NCBI RefSeq assembly: GCF_004337445.1
Contig: NZ_SJZB01000032.1
Location: 1-64,000, forward strand
DNA: 64,000 nucleotides
Source: Parasulfuritortus cantonensis
GTDB taxonomy: Bacteria > Pseudomonadota > Gammaproteobacteria > Burkholderiales > Thiobacillaceae
Direction: 5' to 3'
The notes under the pieces were generated by a model, which had not been told where the DNA came from, made no database searches, and saw only the letters and a list, made by a program, of their open reading frames with translations. Made by a program: the position numbers and the translations under genes. Shown piece by piece: positions 48,581 through 57,942 of the stretch. Every line of letters begins with the position of its first letter. The first letter of the stretch is position 1.

Positions 48581-49408
48581 TTGGCCACCTATGCGATCGG
48601 CGACATCCAGGGCTGTTTCGAGGCGTTCAAGGAACTCCTGGTCGCGATCGCCTTCAATCCGGCCGAGGACCGCCTCTGGCTATGCGGCGACCTGGTCAAC
48701 CGGGGCGAAGACTCGATCGGCACGCTGCGCTGGTGCATGGCCCACGACGACCGCATCGTCGCCATCCTGGGCAACCACGACCTGCACCTGCTGGCCGTCG
48801 CCGAGGGCTTCGTGCCGCCCCACCGCAACGACACCCTGACCGAGATACTCGAGGCCCCGGACCGCGACGCCGTGCTCGACTGGCTGCGTCGGCGCCCCAT
48901 GCTGCACCGCGAGGGCGACTGGCTGATGGTGCACGCCGGCCTGCTGCCGGAATGGACCCCGGACCTGGCCGAGTCCCTGGCGCGCGAGCTGGAAACGGTG
49001 CTGCGCGGCCCCGGCTACCGCGATTTCCTGGCCCGCATGTACGGCAACGAGCCGCGCCGCTGGCACCCGGGCCTGGCCGGCCAGGACCGCCTGCGCCTGG
49101 TCGCCAACGCCATGACCCGGCTGCGCTACCTGCATCCGGACGGCGACATGGAATTCCAGCACAAGTGCGCCCCGGCCGACGCGCCGGCCGAGCTGATCCC
49201 CTGGTATGCCATGCCGGACCGGCGCTCGCGCCGGGTCCACGTCCTGTTCGGCCACTGGTCCACCCTCGGCCTGCTGGCCGGCGAGGACGTGGTTTCGCTG
49301 GATACCGGCTGCCTGTGGGGCGGCCAGCTCAGCGCGATCCGGCTTGAAGACAGCCGTCTGTTCCAGGTGCGCTGCCAGGCGCGCCGGCAACCAAAGCCGC
49401 ACGGATAG
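48581..49408 (+). CDS. apaH: Bis(5'-nucleosyl)-tetraphosphatase, symmetrical
   Basis: 275 residues from a TTG at 48581 with GGGGGAAA upstream; ATYAIGDIQGCFEAF directly follows, as in other ApaH proteins. Calcineurin-type motifs are GDIQGC, GDLVNRGED, GNHD, and H in MVHAGLLP and FGHWSTLGLL. It splits Ap4A to two ADP and affects stress responses and RNA capping. The 3' end overlaps the convergent plsC-like gene by 80 bases. Confidence 0.93.
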   Translation: MATYAIGDIQGCFEAFKELLVAIAFNPAEDRLWLCGDLVNRGEDSIGTLRWCMAHDDRIVAILGNHDLHLLAVAEGFVPPHRNDTLTEILEAPDRDAVLDWLRRRPMLHREGDWLMVHAGLLPEWTPDLAESLARELETVLRGPGYRDFLARMYGNEPRRWHPGLAGQDRLRLVANAMTRLRYLHPDGDMEFQHKCAPADAPAELIPWYAMPDRRSRRVHVLFGHWSTLGLLAGEDVVSLDTGCLWGGQLSAIRLEDSRLFQVRCQARRQPKPHG

Positions 49409-50126
49409 CCGACTCCGCCCGGGCGGCCAGTTCCTTGCGGCCGAGGCCGCGGGCGGCGATCGCCGGCAGGAATTCGATCTCGGCCACCAGGCCGGATGCC
49501 CGGGTGATGTTGCGCACCGAGGTAAGCAGGCTCATGTCGCCGAAATAGGCGGCCGCCGTCGAGTGCCCGCCCTGCGCGTCGAGGTAGCGGATGCGCGCCG
49601 GCCAGACTGCCGCCTCGGCCGCCACGGCGGGCTGGAACAGGCCCGGATAGAACGGCAGCAGACCGCCGCCGTCGCTCGTGGTGCCCTCCGGGAACAGGGC
49701 CAGGCAATCGCCGTCGCGCAGGTGCCCGGCCATCAATTCGTTCATGCGCCGGGCGTCCGACTTGCGGGTGCGCTCGAGGAACAGGGTGCCGCCCGCCTTG
49801 TCGGCCAGCCAGCCGATCACCGGCCAGTCGCGCACCTCGGCCTTGGAAATGAAACGGGCCGGCAACAGGCTGTGGATGACGTGGATGTCGAGCCAGGAGA
49901 CGTGGTTGGCGACGATCAGGGCGCCGCCGCCGCGCACCGCCGGCGGCCGGCCCTTGACCGCGATGCGCACGCCGACCACGGCGAGCAGGCCGGCGGCCCA
50001 GCGCACCAGGCGCTTCTCGCGCTCGCCCCGGTCCAGGAACGGAAACAGGAACAGCACGGTGGCGACGCCGGCCAGGAGGTGGCCGGCCAGGCGGATCTGG
50101 CGCAGGTTGGCGGCTAGGCTGGGCAT
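49329..50126 (-). CDS. plsC: 1-acyl-sn-glycerol-3-phosphate acyltransferase (PlsC family)
   Basis: 265 residues. Acyltransferase motifs are NHVSWLD (NHx4D, near residue 78), the substrate-binding FLERTRKSDARRM and LFPEGTTSDGG. An N-terminal hydrophobic helix (AGHLLAGVATVLFLFPFL) anchors it to the inner membrane. It acylates lysophosphatidic acid in phospholipid synthesis; ornithine-lipid acyltransferase (OlsA) is a close alternative. The long C-terminus overlaps apaH on the other strand. Confidence 0.88.
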   Translation of the reverse strand: MPSLAANLRQIRLAGHLLAGVATVLFLFPFLDRGEREKRLVRWAAGLLAVVGVRIAVKGRPPAVRGGGALIVANHVSWLDIHVIHSLLPARFISKAEVRDWPVIGWLADKAGGTLFLERTRKSDARRMNELMAGHLRDGDCLALFPEGTTSDGGGLLPFYPGLFQPAVAAEAAVWPARIRYLDAQGGHSTAAAYFGDMSLLTSVRNITRASGLVAEIEFLPAIAARGLGRKELAARAESAIRAALVAGAPGSAPGTDGCLQAGSR

Positions 50127-50179
50127 GGCTCGGGAACGGGCTGGCGGTCGGCGGAGCTTAGCCCGGCAGCGTGACGATA

Positions 50180-50210
50180 CGGTAACCGGTCCGTGACAGA
50201 CCGGTTACCG
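50180..50210. terminator. Stable hairpin after the SlyB-like gene
   Basis: Twelve-base arms (CGGTAACCGGTC and GACCGGTTACCG) flank a 7-base loop immediately after the stop of the SlyB-like gene on the minus strand. There is no strong T-tract, so termination is likely but not certain. Confidence 0.6.
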
Positions 50211-50217
50211 GGTGCGC

Positions 50218-50673
50218 TCAGTGGGTGACGCGGGATTCGCCGCCGGATTCGAGCAGGCGCACGCGGTCGCCGACCCGGAAGCTCTCGCCGGTGTCTTCCT
50301 GGACGATGGCGATGGTGCGGCCGGAGTCGAGGCGGACCGTCAGTTCCAGGCCGTTGGTCTTGGTGGCGTGTTCCTCGATGGCCTTGCCGGCCACGCCGCC
50401 CGCCACCGCGCCGAGCACGGCACCGACGATGGCGCCCTTGCCCTGGCCGATGTTGCTGCCGGCGACGCCGCCGACCACGGCACCGGTCGCCGTGCCGACG
50501 CCGGACTTGGAGCCTTCGATCTTGACGTTGCGCACGCTCTCGACGACGCCCATCTTGACCTCGTAGACGCGCCGGGCGTCACTGCGTTGATAGTCGTCGC
50601 TGCCCAGGCCGCTGGCGCAACCAGTGGCCAGCAGGGCCACCATGGCCAGGGCGGGGAAGGTATAGCGGTTCAT
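50218..50673 (-). CDS. SlyB-like outer-membrane lipoprotein with glycine zipper
   Basis: 151 residues. The lipoprotein signal MNRYTFPALAMVALLATGCASG places the lipid on Cys19. A glycine-zipper segment (GTATGAVVGGVAGSNIGQG, then AIVGAVLGAVAGGVAG) is followed by a beta domain (LELTVRLDSGRTIAIVQED, GDRVRLLESGG). This is the SlyB/PcpRxlB family, which strengthens the outer membrane under stress. Ten bases separate it from the kinase gene upstream, but there is no functional link. Confidence 0.9.
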   Translation of the reverse strand: MNRYTFPALAMVALLATGCASGLGSDDYQRSDARRVYEVKMGVVESVRNVKIEGSKSGVGTATGAVVGGVAGSNIGQGKGAIVGAVLGAVAGGVAGKAIEEHATKTNGLELTVRLDSGRTIAIVQEDTGESFRVGDRVRLLESGGESRVTH

Positions 50674-50683
50674 GTTTCACTCC

Positions 50684-51616
50684 TTATAACGAATAGCCGT
50701 ATTCGGCCTTGAATCGATCCGAAATCTCCGCGAAATCGAAGCTGTGGTTCTGCCCGCCCCGGCTGGCAATCTTGACGCTGCCCAGAAGGCCGGCCAGGCG
50801 ACCCGCCGTATCCCAATCATAGCCGCTCAGCATGCCGAACATCAGGCCCGCCCGATAGGCGTCGCCGCAGCCCGTCGGGTCCATGATCGCATGCGGCCGG
50901 GCGGGCGGGATGTCGTGCACCTTGCCGCCGGCATAGATGCGCGAACCCTGCGCGCCCAGGGTGACGACCAGGGCCTTGACCTGGTCCGCCAGGACCTCGA
51001 GCTTGCGGCCGGTACGTTCCTGCAACAATTCCGCCTCGTAGTCGTTGACCGCCACGTAGTCCGCCAGTTCAACGAATTGCTGCAATTCGACGCCGCTGAA
51101 CATCGGTAGGCCCTGGCCCGGATCGAAGATGAACGGGATGCCGGCCTCGTGGAACTGGCGGGCATGGTCCAGCATGCCCTGGCGGCCATCCGGGGCGACG
51201 ATGCCGAGCTTGATGCCAGCGGCATCGGCGACCCGGTTCTCGTGGGCGTGGTTCATGGCGCCGGGATGGAAGGCGGTGATCTGGTTGTCGTCCAGGTCCG
51301 TGGTGATGAAGGCTTGGGCGGTATAGCTGCCCGGCACCGCGCGAACGTGCTCGCGACCGATGCCGAGGCCGTCCAGGCGTTCGGCATAGGGACCGAAATC
51401 GTCGCCCACCGTGGCCATGATCACCGGCTCGCCGCCGAGCCGCTTCAGGTTGTAGGCGATGTTGCCGGCGCAACCGCCGAATTCGCGGCGCAATTCCGGC
51501 ACCAGGAAGGCGACGTTCAAGATGTGTATCTGGTCGGGCAGGATGTGGTGCTTGAAGCGGTCATGGAACACCATGATGGTGTCGAAGGCCATGGAGCCAC
51601 AGATCAGAGTACGCAT
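50684..51616 (-). CDS. PfkB-family sugar/nucleoside kinase
   Basis: 310 residues. PfkB signatures are GGCAGNIAYNLKRLGGEPVIMATVGDD (first motif, near residue 47) and the ATP/catalytic motif DPTGCGDAYRAGLMFG near 245, with Asp248-type base in GCGD. Many betaproteobacterial homologues are annotated as adenosine kinase or carbohydrate kinase; the VNDYEAELLQ segment fits either. It phosphorylates a ribose-containing small molecule in the cytoplasm. Confidence 0.88.
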   Translation of the reverse strand: MRTLICGSMAFDTIMVFHDRFKHHILPDQIHILNVAFLVPELRREFGGCAGNIAYNLKRLGGEPVIMATVGDDFGPYAERLDGLGIGREHVRAVPGSYTAQAFITTDLDDNQITAFHPGAMNHAHENRVADAAGIKLGIVAPDGRQGMLDHARQFHEAGIPFIFDPGQGLPMFSGVELQQFVELADYVAVNDYEAELLQERTGRKLEVLADQVKALVVTLGAQGSRIYAGGKVHDIPPARPHAIMDPTGCGDAYRAGLMFGMLSGYDWDTAGRLAGLLGSVKIASRGGQNHSFDFAEISDRFKAEYGYSL

Positions 51617-51766
51617 AGTCCGGTTCCGTATGTAAGCGACCGGGGGATTTTCGCCTTTTCGCGCCGTTTTGTCCCGAAAACCGGCGTCGTCGCGCTTGAC
51701 TGCGGTCCCGATTCGGGCTTTAATTCGCGGCTCTTCGGTCGGGAAATCCGGCCGCGCAGCAAGGCT

Positions 51767-51842
51767 GGCCAGGTAGCTCAGTTGGTAGAGCAGCGGATTG
51801 AAAATCCGCGTGTCGACGGTTCGATTCCGCCCCTGGCCACCA
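51767..51842 (+). tRNA. tRNA-Phe (GAA anticodon)
   Basis: A 76-base cloverleaf. The acceptor stem GGCCAGG pairs with CCTGGCC, the D-arm is TAGCTCAGTTGGTAGAGC, the anticodon stem-loop GGATTGAAAATCC gives GAA, the T-arm contains GGTTCGATTCC, and CCA is encoded. A terminator and then an IS remnant and island follow on its 3' side. Confidence 0.96.
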
Positions 51843-51858
51843 CCTATTCAGGCACTTG

Positions 51859-51884
51859 GGCCACTCTTCGGGGTGGCCTTTTTG
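51859..51884 (+). terminator. Intrinsic terminator of tRNA-Phe
   Basis: GGCCACTC and GGGTGGCC pair around TTCG and are followed by TTTTT, a standard Rho-independent terminator 17 bases after the tRNA. Confidence 0.9.
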
Positions 51885-51972
51885 CTTTCCGGCGTCACGA
51901 TGGACCCGCCGTCCGCGTGTCGCCCTATTGATCCCCATCGCCTTATCCTGACGAAGCCATCCGGTGGAAGTG

Positions 51973-52203
51973 TGAACCGCCCCGGGTTCCGTGGCGGCTG
52001 TTCTGTTCAAGCCAAGTGCCTTCCACGATGGCGCCGGCGAGCCGACGGCAATGGTTGACCTCACGGCGGGGCATGGCCGATGAGTTCGAGCAGTCGGTGG
52101 TGGTCGAACCAGGCCACCCATTCCAAGGTGGCCAGTTCGACGGACTCCGGGCTCTTCCAGCGCGCCCGGCGGTGTATCCGCCCGGTCTTGTAGGGGCCGT
52201 CGA
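51973..52203 (-). mobile_element. IS3-family end remnant with transposase tail
   Basis: Starts with the same terminal repeat as the intact IS (TGAACCGCCCCGGGTT). It keeps the last about 50 codons of orfB on the minus strand ([20 protein letters not shown]) and then breaks off near 52203. Base changes relative to the complete copy show it is an older, decayed insertion of a related element. Confidence 0.85.
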
Positions 52204-52499
52204 GGCCGCACCGCACCCATCTGGCCCATGGCCACTGGCACATTCATTCATGCCGACGCCGGGAGGCACATGCACTTCCACAGTGGCATCGGGCATGGTG
52301 TGTGGTAACGGTCGACCGGCACGAAGGAGCCAGTCGGGTCGAAATACTTGCCGCGGCCCGCCGAAGCACGGCGTGTGCTGAACCTGCCGAATGGCCTATA
52401 CGCAAGCCAGTCCGGTCGAGGAGGTCGCACTACGGTCTTGCCCATCACGGGTGATAAGCCTACAAAAAAGCATGGATAACAAACATATGGAGACACGAC

Positions 52500-53225
52500 A
52501 TGGGAACTTGGACGCTTGAAAGCGTCTTGCACTCCACGCGACTGCACGATACCGCCGAGTTGTTCGGAAACCACTACATCGTCAATTTCCGGCTGCGCTA
52601 CACGCCTGCTGTCCTCGGTGGTTTCAAGGAAGTGCCCAAGCTGGACTGGCACGAAATCATCATGATGAACGAACATCACAAGGGCGAGTCTTGGGTGTTC
52701 GAGGCCAACATGTATCAACACAACCCGCTGTCAAAGACGCTGGAAATCTGGGCCAAACGCTACGTCGAGGCCTACGACAATGCCGCTGGCCAGCCGGACA
52801 CCACGATCAAGGGCAGTTCCAAGCTGATGGACAAGAATGGTCGGCCCGTGCCGGTGGCTGCCTTGGAGCGCGGCCTTACCGACGACGGCGACAAAGCGGA
52901 CGCGGTGAGGGACTACCTCAAGAGACACGGCGGCGTGATGTTTATCGAGATCGACGATATCCCCTCCATCAACCACCCCAAGAACGGCGAGCACAAAGAA
53001 CGTCTGCTCATCTTCAATTGCGGCGTGGTTGGCGGCGGCCCCCGTACCAAGGCGATCCAATACCTGAATGTGGATGCGGCACGGCCGAAAATCAATTGGA
53101 CACGCCGTTTTGACCTATCCCATACCCTGACCCATCTCAACACCACCGGCTTCAGACGGGTGCTACCGCCGCCGCTGGTATCGATGCCCAGAGCGCCGGT
53201 GTTCGTCAGCGGCGAATGCTGGTGA
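52500..53225 (+). CDS. Uncharacterised 241-aa cytoplasmic protein
   Basis: Starts MGTWTLESVLHSTRLHDTAELFG with GGAGA before the ATG. It has no signal peptide or membrane segment. Charged and aromatic motifs recur (NFRLRYTPAVLGGFKEVPKLDWHEIIMM, GESWVFEANMYQHNPLSKTLEIW, GGVMFIEIDDIPSINHPKNGEHKERLLIF), giving the look of a beta-rich domain conserved across a family. A link to type VI secretion accessory proteins is possible from general resemblance but no marker gene is nearby. The function is not recognised. Confidence 0.75.
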   Translation: MGTWTLESVLHSTRLHDTAELFGNHYIVNFRLRYTPAVLGGFKEVPKLDWHEIIMMNEHHKGESWVFEANMYQHNPLSKTLEIWAKRYVEAYDNAAGQPDTTIKGSSKLMDKNGRPVPVAALERGLTDDGDKADAVRDYLKRHGGVMFIEIDDIPSINHPKNGEHKERLLIFNCGVVGGGPRTKAIQYLNVDAARPKINWTRRFDLSHTLTHLNTTGFRRVLPPPLVSMPRAPVFVSGECW

Positions 53226-53704
53226 GCGCTTGGCAGACGCCGGGCGGGCAGAGAGCCGGCGCGGGGATGCGCCGGCCTGATGCGAGGCAGCCGGACGCCA
53301 CGCCATTGGTCCGGCGGTCCAGGTTCCGCGCGTGCATGCCTTTCCCGCCTGAAGGCGCGATTACTTGATGTGACCCCAGTCCTTCAGCCCTGACACCGCG
53401 TTTTGGCTCTCCCGCCCGCTGCCCAGCATCCGGGCGCGGTTGTAGTGCGGCCGGCGAAAGGGAAGTCGGCCTCTCATTCGACGCCCCAGACGACCCGTCG
53501 ACCTGCAGCGAGCCATGAGCGGCCACACCGTCGAAGTGGTACCGCCTCGGCCGTCACGAAGGAACCGCGCGTGGATCGACGCTCGAGGCCGGCGGGCAGC
53601 CCCCGATTTTCGCCCACCTCGGAGACAGGACGATGGATCATAGGGCAACACGCCGTCCCCGACCCCGGCCGTCCCCGATCACGCCCGCAAGGAGCTTTCC
53701 CACC
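53226..53704. other. Intergenic region, possible decayed gene
   Basis: About 480 bases with overlapping open frames on both strands. The minus frame ending at 53361 closes with a plausible peptide tail (NAVSGLKDWGHIK) that may be the end of a decayed gene, but no start or family is recognised. A ribosome site AAGGAG at about 53690 belongs to the next gene. Confidence 0.4.
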
Positions 53705-54451
53705 ATGGACATCCCACGGATATTCAACATCACCGAGAGCGCTCACCGCATCCACAACCCGATCACCCCTGACAAGCTCGCCGCGCTCGGCGCCGCGCTG
53801 CGTCTGCAACCGGGGACCCGGGTGCTCGACCTCGGCAGCGGCTCCGGGGAAATGCTGTGCACCTGGGCACGCGACCACGGCGTCGTCGGCACCGGTGTCG
53901 ACATGAGCCGGTTGTTCAGCGAGCAGGCGAAACGCCGCGCCGAAGAGCTCGGCGTCGCGGATCGGGTCGAGTTCATCCACGGCGACGCCGCCGGCCATGT
54001 CGCCGCCGAGAAGGTCGGCGTGGCCGCCTGCGTCGGAGCGACCTGGATCGGCGGCGGCGTCGCCGGGACGATCGCACTCCTGGCGCGGAGCCTGCGCGCC
54101 GGGGGCATCATCCTCGTCGGCGAGCCCTACTGGCGGCAGCTGCCGCCGACCGAAGCGGTCGCCAAGGGCTGCCTGGCCAACGCCCTCTCCGACTTTCTCA
54201 TGCTGCCGGAGCTTCTCGCGTCCTTCGGCCAGCTTGGCTACGACGTCGTCGAAATGGTTCTGGCCGACCAGGACGGCTGGGACCGATACGAGGCGGCGAA
54301 GTGGCTCACCATGCGCTACTGGCTGGAAGCCAATCCCGACGACGAGTTGGCACAGGAAGTCCGTGCCCAGCTGAGCTCGGAACCGGTGCGCTACGCCACC
54401 TACACGCGCGATTACCTGGGCTGGGGCGTGTTCGCACTGATGGCGCGCTGA
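53705..54451 (+). CDS. Class I SAM-dependent methyltransferase
   Basis: 248 residues starting MDIPRIFNITESAHRIHNP. Motif I VLDLGSGSGEMLCTWA is near residue 40, an acidic SAM-ribose contact lies in GVDMSRLF, and FIHGDAAGH and LLARSLRAGGIILVGEPYWRQ follow. The pattern resembles small-molecule methyltransferases of the UbiE/arsenite or COG2230 type. The substrate cannot be deduced. Upstream in-frame starts lack a ribosome site. It is a single gene in the island. Confidence 0.85.
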   Translation: MDIPRIFNITESAHRIHNPITPDKLAALGAALRLQPGTRVLDLGSGSGEMLCTWARDHGVVGTGVDMSRLFSEQAKRRAEELGVADRVEFIHGDAAGHVAAEKVGVAACVGATWIGGGVAGTIALLARSLRAGGIILVGEPYWRQLPPTEAVAKGCLANALSDFLMLPELLASFGQLGYDVVEMVLADQDGWDRYEAAKWLTMRYWLEANPDDELAQEVRAQLSSEPVRYATYTRDYLGWGVFALMAR

Positions 54452-54686
54452 CGCGTCGGCTCGCGGCCCGGTTCCGGCGGCGCCGGGGTGAGCACCGTGG
54501 CCCGGAGGCGGGAAATCGTTGCGCCGGCAGGAACCAGCATTTTTTTCTAGGCTTGGTTTGGCCAGATCAGTTGGTTGCAGTAAATTTCTAGGGCCACATC
54601 CGCAAAAATCATCAGGGAGTCCATGGACTCAACTAGGTTAAAGACAATGGAGGCATCCGGCGTAGTCGGACGGCGAAGGAGTATTT

Positions 54687-57446
54687 GTGGATAAGTCCAA
54701 TTTCACCCCTGCACAACTTGAAGCGATTAATCACGTCACTGGAAACTTGCAGCTGATCGCTTGTGCTGGATCAGGCAAAACTGAGGTTGTAGCTCAGCGA
54801 GTAGTGAATCTACTCCGGCCAAAGATAAGCGGCGGGGCAGGTTGTTTCCCGGAAAACATCGTCGCGTTCACATTTACAGACAAGGCCGCGGCCGAGCTCA
54901 AGGAGCGCATTCACACGCGGTGTCGTGAAGCGCTAGGAGATGTGACGGGGTTGGCCGATATGTATGTCGGCACGATCCACGGTTTCTGCCTTGAGTTGCT
55001 GAAATCCGAAGTGCCCGAGTATATGAAGTACGAAGTACTCAACGAGGTACAGCAGTCGCTGTTCGTGGATCGTCATTCTAGAGCCTCGGGGCTAACGCAG
55101 AGCACCACGCTCACCGGAATTGCGCTCAAGCGTTACACCGATACCCGCCACTATGTGTCCTCCCTCTCCATCTTGCGCGAGGACAAGGCAATCGATCAGC
55201 CCAAACTACTGGGCAACACGGTAGCGACCGGGCTCCAGACCTATGAGCACCTGCTGCACGACAAAGGCTACCTCGACTACTCGAGCATCCTCCGCGAGGC
55301 GGTCAACGAATTGCACAGCAATGGTGCCCTGCGCAAACGCCTGGAGGAGCGCATCCGGCATGTGATCGTGGACGAATACCAGGATGTCAATCCGATCCAG
55401 GAGGCCGTCGTCAGCGAACTGCACACGCTTGGTGCCGACATCTGCGTGGTCGGCGATGACGACCAGACGATCTACCAGTGGCGCGGCAGCGACGTGCGCA
55501 ACATCCTCAGTTTCGATCAGCGCTATAAAGATGTGACGCCGGTCAAGCTGGAAGAAAACTTCCGCTCGAGCGACGGCGTCGTGGCGGTTGCGCGTGACTT
55601 TATACAGCAACTCGTGCGGCGCCTGCCTAAGCAAATGAAGCCAACGGCGGCACAGGACTATGAGGCAGGCGACATCGTCGCGCTTGGATTCGACTCGCCG
55701 GAGGATGAAGCCCAATATATCGCGCAGACCTGCAAGACACTGCATGGCCTGGCAATCCGCGAGGGCAAGGAGACGCGCGGGATTTCGTGGTCGGACATGG
55801 CTATCCTGCTGCGCTCGGTTCGGCGCGATGGCGGCGCCATCATGGCAGCGCTGAACGAGGCTGGCGTGCCCTACGTCATCACCGGCATGGACAACCTCTT
55901 CGCCAAACCGGAGGCGGAGGCAGCGCGACAGTTGTTCTACTTTCTTGCCGGGGAAATCAACGAGAATGCTTTGCGACCCTATTGGCAGGCCGCTGATCTA
56001 GGGATCACGAAGCAGGCACTCGAGCAGGCGATCCAGTCGGCTGCGCAAGCCAGACAGGATATGCAGAACGCCCAGGTCGGGCAGTTCAAGGTGTACAACC
56101 TACAGCGCCAGTACATGGCCTTCCTCGAGAATGCCAGCATCCGGGAGGAGAATGTTCCAGACGGCCGGGGTGAGGTGGTGTTCTACAACCTCGGCAAGTT
56201 CAGTCAGGCGATCTCGGACTTCGAGAGTATTCACTTCCACTCGAGCCCGGTCGAGAAATACCAGAGCTTCGCCGGGTTCCTGCGTTATCACGCCGAGAAT
56301 GCGTATCCGGAGGGCTGGCAGGACAACGCTTTCGTCGGCCCGGACGCAGTCCGGATCATGACGGTGCACCAGGCCAAAGGGCTGCAATGGCCGGCCGTGT
56401 TCATACCGCAACTGGTGAGGAACCGCTTCCCGGCCAAGGGTGGCGGCGGGCGGACGGCCTGGCATCTGTTACCGGCAGACGCCTTCGACAACGCGGCACG
56501 CTACAAAGGGGGCGTCGAGGACGAGCGCCGGCTTTTCTACGTAGCGCTGACTCGGGCGCAGAAGTTACTCCACCTGAGTTGGGCACCACATGCCGGCAAC
56601 ACCCACGCCCAGCAGCCGTCTGATTTCTTCACCGAGGTGCTGGCATCGAAGTACGTCAAGCGCCGTCGGCAGGACTATGCGAATCGTGAGCATCTCCCCG
56701 CCGAGCCGAAGGCATCGGTCGCCAACGTCACCCTATCGTTCTCGGACCTCAAGTATTTCTTTGCCTGTCCCTATCAGTTCAAGCTGCGCATCCTCTACGG
56801 GTTCAACGCACCGCTGGACGAAGCACTAGGTTTCGGCAAGTCGCTGCACGACGCGTTGGCGGAGGTGCATGCCCGCGCGCTGCAGGGCGAGCAGATCAAG
56901 CCGGACGAGGCTGCTGCACTCATCGCCCGGCACCTGCGTGCACCCTACGCCTACCCGACCCTGCGCGAGCAGCTCGAGGGAGCAGCCGAGCGGATCGTCG
57001 AGGGCTACATCAAGAAGAACGCCGCCGAGTTCAAGAACCTCGAGTTTTCCGAGAAGGCGATCGAGATCGCCCTCGGCGATGGCGTCTCGGTGGCCGGCCG
57101 CATCGACCTCGTCCGCCGGATCGACAATGGCGAGGTGACGATCGTCGACCTTAAGTCGAATGACCGCGCCCAAGCCGAGGCGGTGACGGAAACCCAACTC
57201 CACATTTACGCGCTCGGCTACCAAGAGCTCACTGGCCGACCGGCGGATTACGTCGAGATCTACGAGTTGGACGAACAGAAGCAGAAGCGCCGCTCGGTGG
57301 ACGACGATTTCATCGCCGACGTGAAGCGCGACGTGCAGGCGGCAGCGACAGCCCTGCGCAGCAATGCCCTGCCTCCAATAGCCCACAAGAAAACCTGCGG
57401 CCAATGCGACTACTGCAACCTATGCTCGGCCGCCGTCGTGAAGTGA
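54687..57446 (+). CDS. UvrD-type helicase fused to Fe-S PD-(D/E)XK nuclease
   Basis: 919 residues from a GTG with GAAGGAG upstream. The SF1 helicase motifs are complete: ACAGSGKTEVV near 26, DEYQDVNPIQ, GDDDQTIYQWRGSD, EENFRSS, TVHQAKGLQWPAVF and LFYVALTRAQ. From about residue 690 a nuclease domain follows (CPYQFKLRIL, GKSLHDAL, AGRIDLVRR, TIVDLKSND with the D-x-K pair, QLHIYALGY) and ends in CGQCDYCNLC. With the earlier Cys, this gives a four-cysteine [4Fe-4S] site as in AddB, Cas4 and RecB-like exonucleases. It is not a RecBCD or AddAB subunit pair, as no partner is present. Solo helicase-nucleases of this kind occur in defence and plasmid-related islands. Confidence 0.88.
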   Translation: MDKSNFTPAQLEAINHVTGNLQLIACAGSGKTEVVAQRVVNLLRPKISGGAGCFPENIVAFTFTDKAAAELKERIHTRCREALGDVTGLADMYVGTIHGFCLELLKSEVPEYMKYEVLNEVQQSLFVDRHSRASGLTQSTTLTGIALKRYTDTRHYVSSLSILREDKAIDQPKLLGNTVATGLQTYEHLLHDKGYLDYSSILREAVNELHSNGALRKRLEERIRHVIVDEYQDVNPIQEAVVSELHTLGADICVVGDDDQTIYQWRGSDVRNILSFDQRYKDVTPVKLEENFRSSDGVVAVARDFIQQLVRRLPKQMKPTAAQDYEAGDIVALGFDSPEDEAQYIAQTCKTLHGLAIREGKETRGISWSDMAILLRSVRRDGGAIMAALNEAGVPYVITGMDNLFAKPEAEAARQLFYFLAGEINENALRPYWQAADLGITKQALEQAIQSAAQARQDMQNAQVGQFKVYNLQRQYMAFLENASIREENVPDGRGEVVFYNLGKFSQAISDFESIHFHSSPVEKYQSFAGFLRYHAENAYPEGWQDNAFVGPDAVRIMTVHQAKGLQWPAVFIPQLVRNRFPAKGGGGRTAWHLLPADAFDNAARYKGGVEDERRLFYVALTRAQKLLHLSWAPHAGNTHAQQPSDFFTEVLASKYVKRRRQDYANREHLPAEPKASVANVTLSFSDLKYFFACPYQFKLRILYGFNAPLDEALGFGKSLHDALAEVHARALQGEQIKPDEAAALIARHLRAPYAYPTLREQLEGAAERIVEGYIKKNAAEFKNLEFSEKAIEIALGDGVSVAGRIDLVRRIDNGEVTIVDLKSNDRAQAEAVTETQLHIYALGYQELTGRPADYVEIYELDEQKQKRRSVDDDFIADVKRDVQAAATALRSNALPPIAHKKTCGQCDYCNLCSAAVVK

Positions 57447-57473
57447 TATCAAAAAAGGCGCAAAACTCAAACA

Positions 57474-57570
57474 TGAACCGCCCCGGCTTCTGTGGAGGCC
57501 GATTGGTTTTTTGTGGCTTTCCCGGCGGTGTCGGAAAGCCGGCGGTAGTAGGTCATCTCAGCCCCGTTTG
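57474..57570 (-). mobile_element. IS3-family terminal remnant
   Basis: Again begins TGAACCGCCCCGG and stays similar to the left end of the intact IS for about 95 bases, in the same orientation as the copies at 7867 and 51973. The homology stops after the sequence equivalent to the last codons of orfB. It may mark where the accessory DNA between tRNA-Phe and ovoA was joined. Confidence 0.75.
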
Positions 57571-57900
57571 GAGGGATATTTAGGGCATTCAACCGCCACC
57601 TTCCAAAGCAGCAAATCTGAACACCTGAACTAAGTTCCGAGGCGATGTTGGGGCGACAGGCAGCTACGTCCGCTCAGGCCGGCGAGCACCGAGGCGTTTG
57701 GCTCACCCGATGACTGCCGCACTCAGCACCCAAGTGGAACCACGGATATCTTTGCAGCAGGTGCGGCTCAATGGGTGAATTCACAGGATTGAAAAGTTGT
57801 CCTTCACACCGCCGAGGACTCCAGCGGGTACAGTCCGCCCCAGGTTGCCAACCAGCGAGTTAGATTGTCGCCCCGTCGGCACCCTCCCCCATCGAACGGT

Positions 57901-57928
57901 TTGAATTTCACGAAGTCAGGGCTATAAA
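57901..57928 (+). promoter_or_regulatory. Candidate sigma-70 promoter of ovoA
   Basis: TTGAAT and TATAAA are separated by 16 bases and lie 15-30 bases before the two possible ovoA start codons. The spacing is acceptable for the housekeeping sigma factor. Confidence 0.45.
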
Positions 57929-57942
57929 ACGCCCTCCCACGT

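Larger units (their letters stand above)
51843..52499. other. Non-coding start of tRNA-Phe island
   Basis: Apart from the terminator and the IS remnant, this 657-base stretch holds no supported gene. Short open frames at 52204-52499 lack ribosome sites; an opposite-strand reading near 52260-52430 ends in a Cys-rich peptide but cannot be supported. Confidence 0.5.
57447..57942. other. Intergenic region before ovoA
   Basis: About 500 bases with the IS remnant and the promoter candidate at 57901-57928. No gene was supported between 57571 and 57900. Confidence 0.5.

Noticed and set aside
53361-53651. 96-codon minus-strand open frame with a plausible C-terminal tail
   Set aside because: No ribosome site, no recognisable domain, low-complexity Arg/Gly-rich N-terminal part; may be a shadow or decayed gene.
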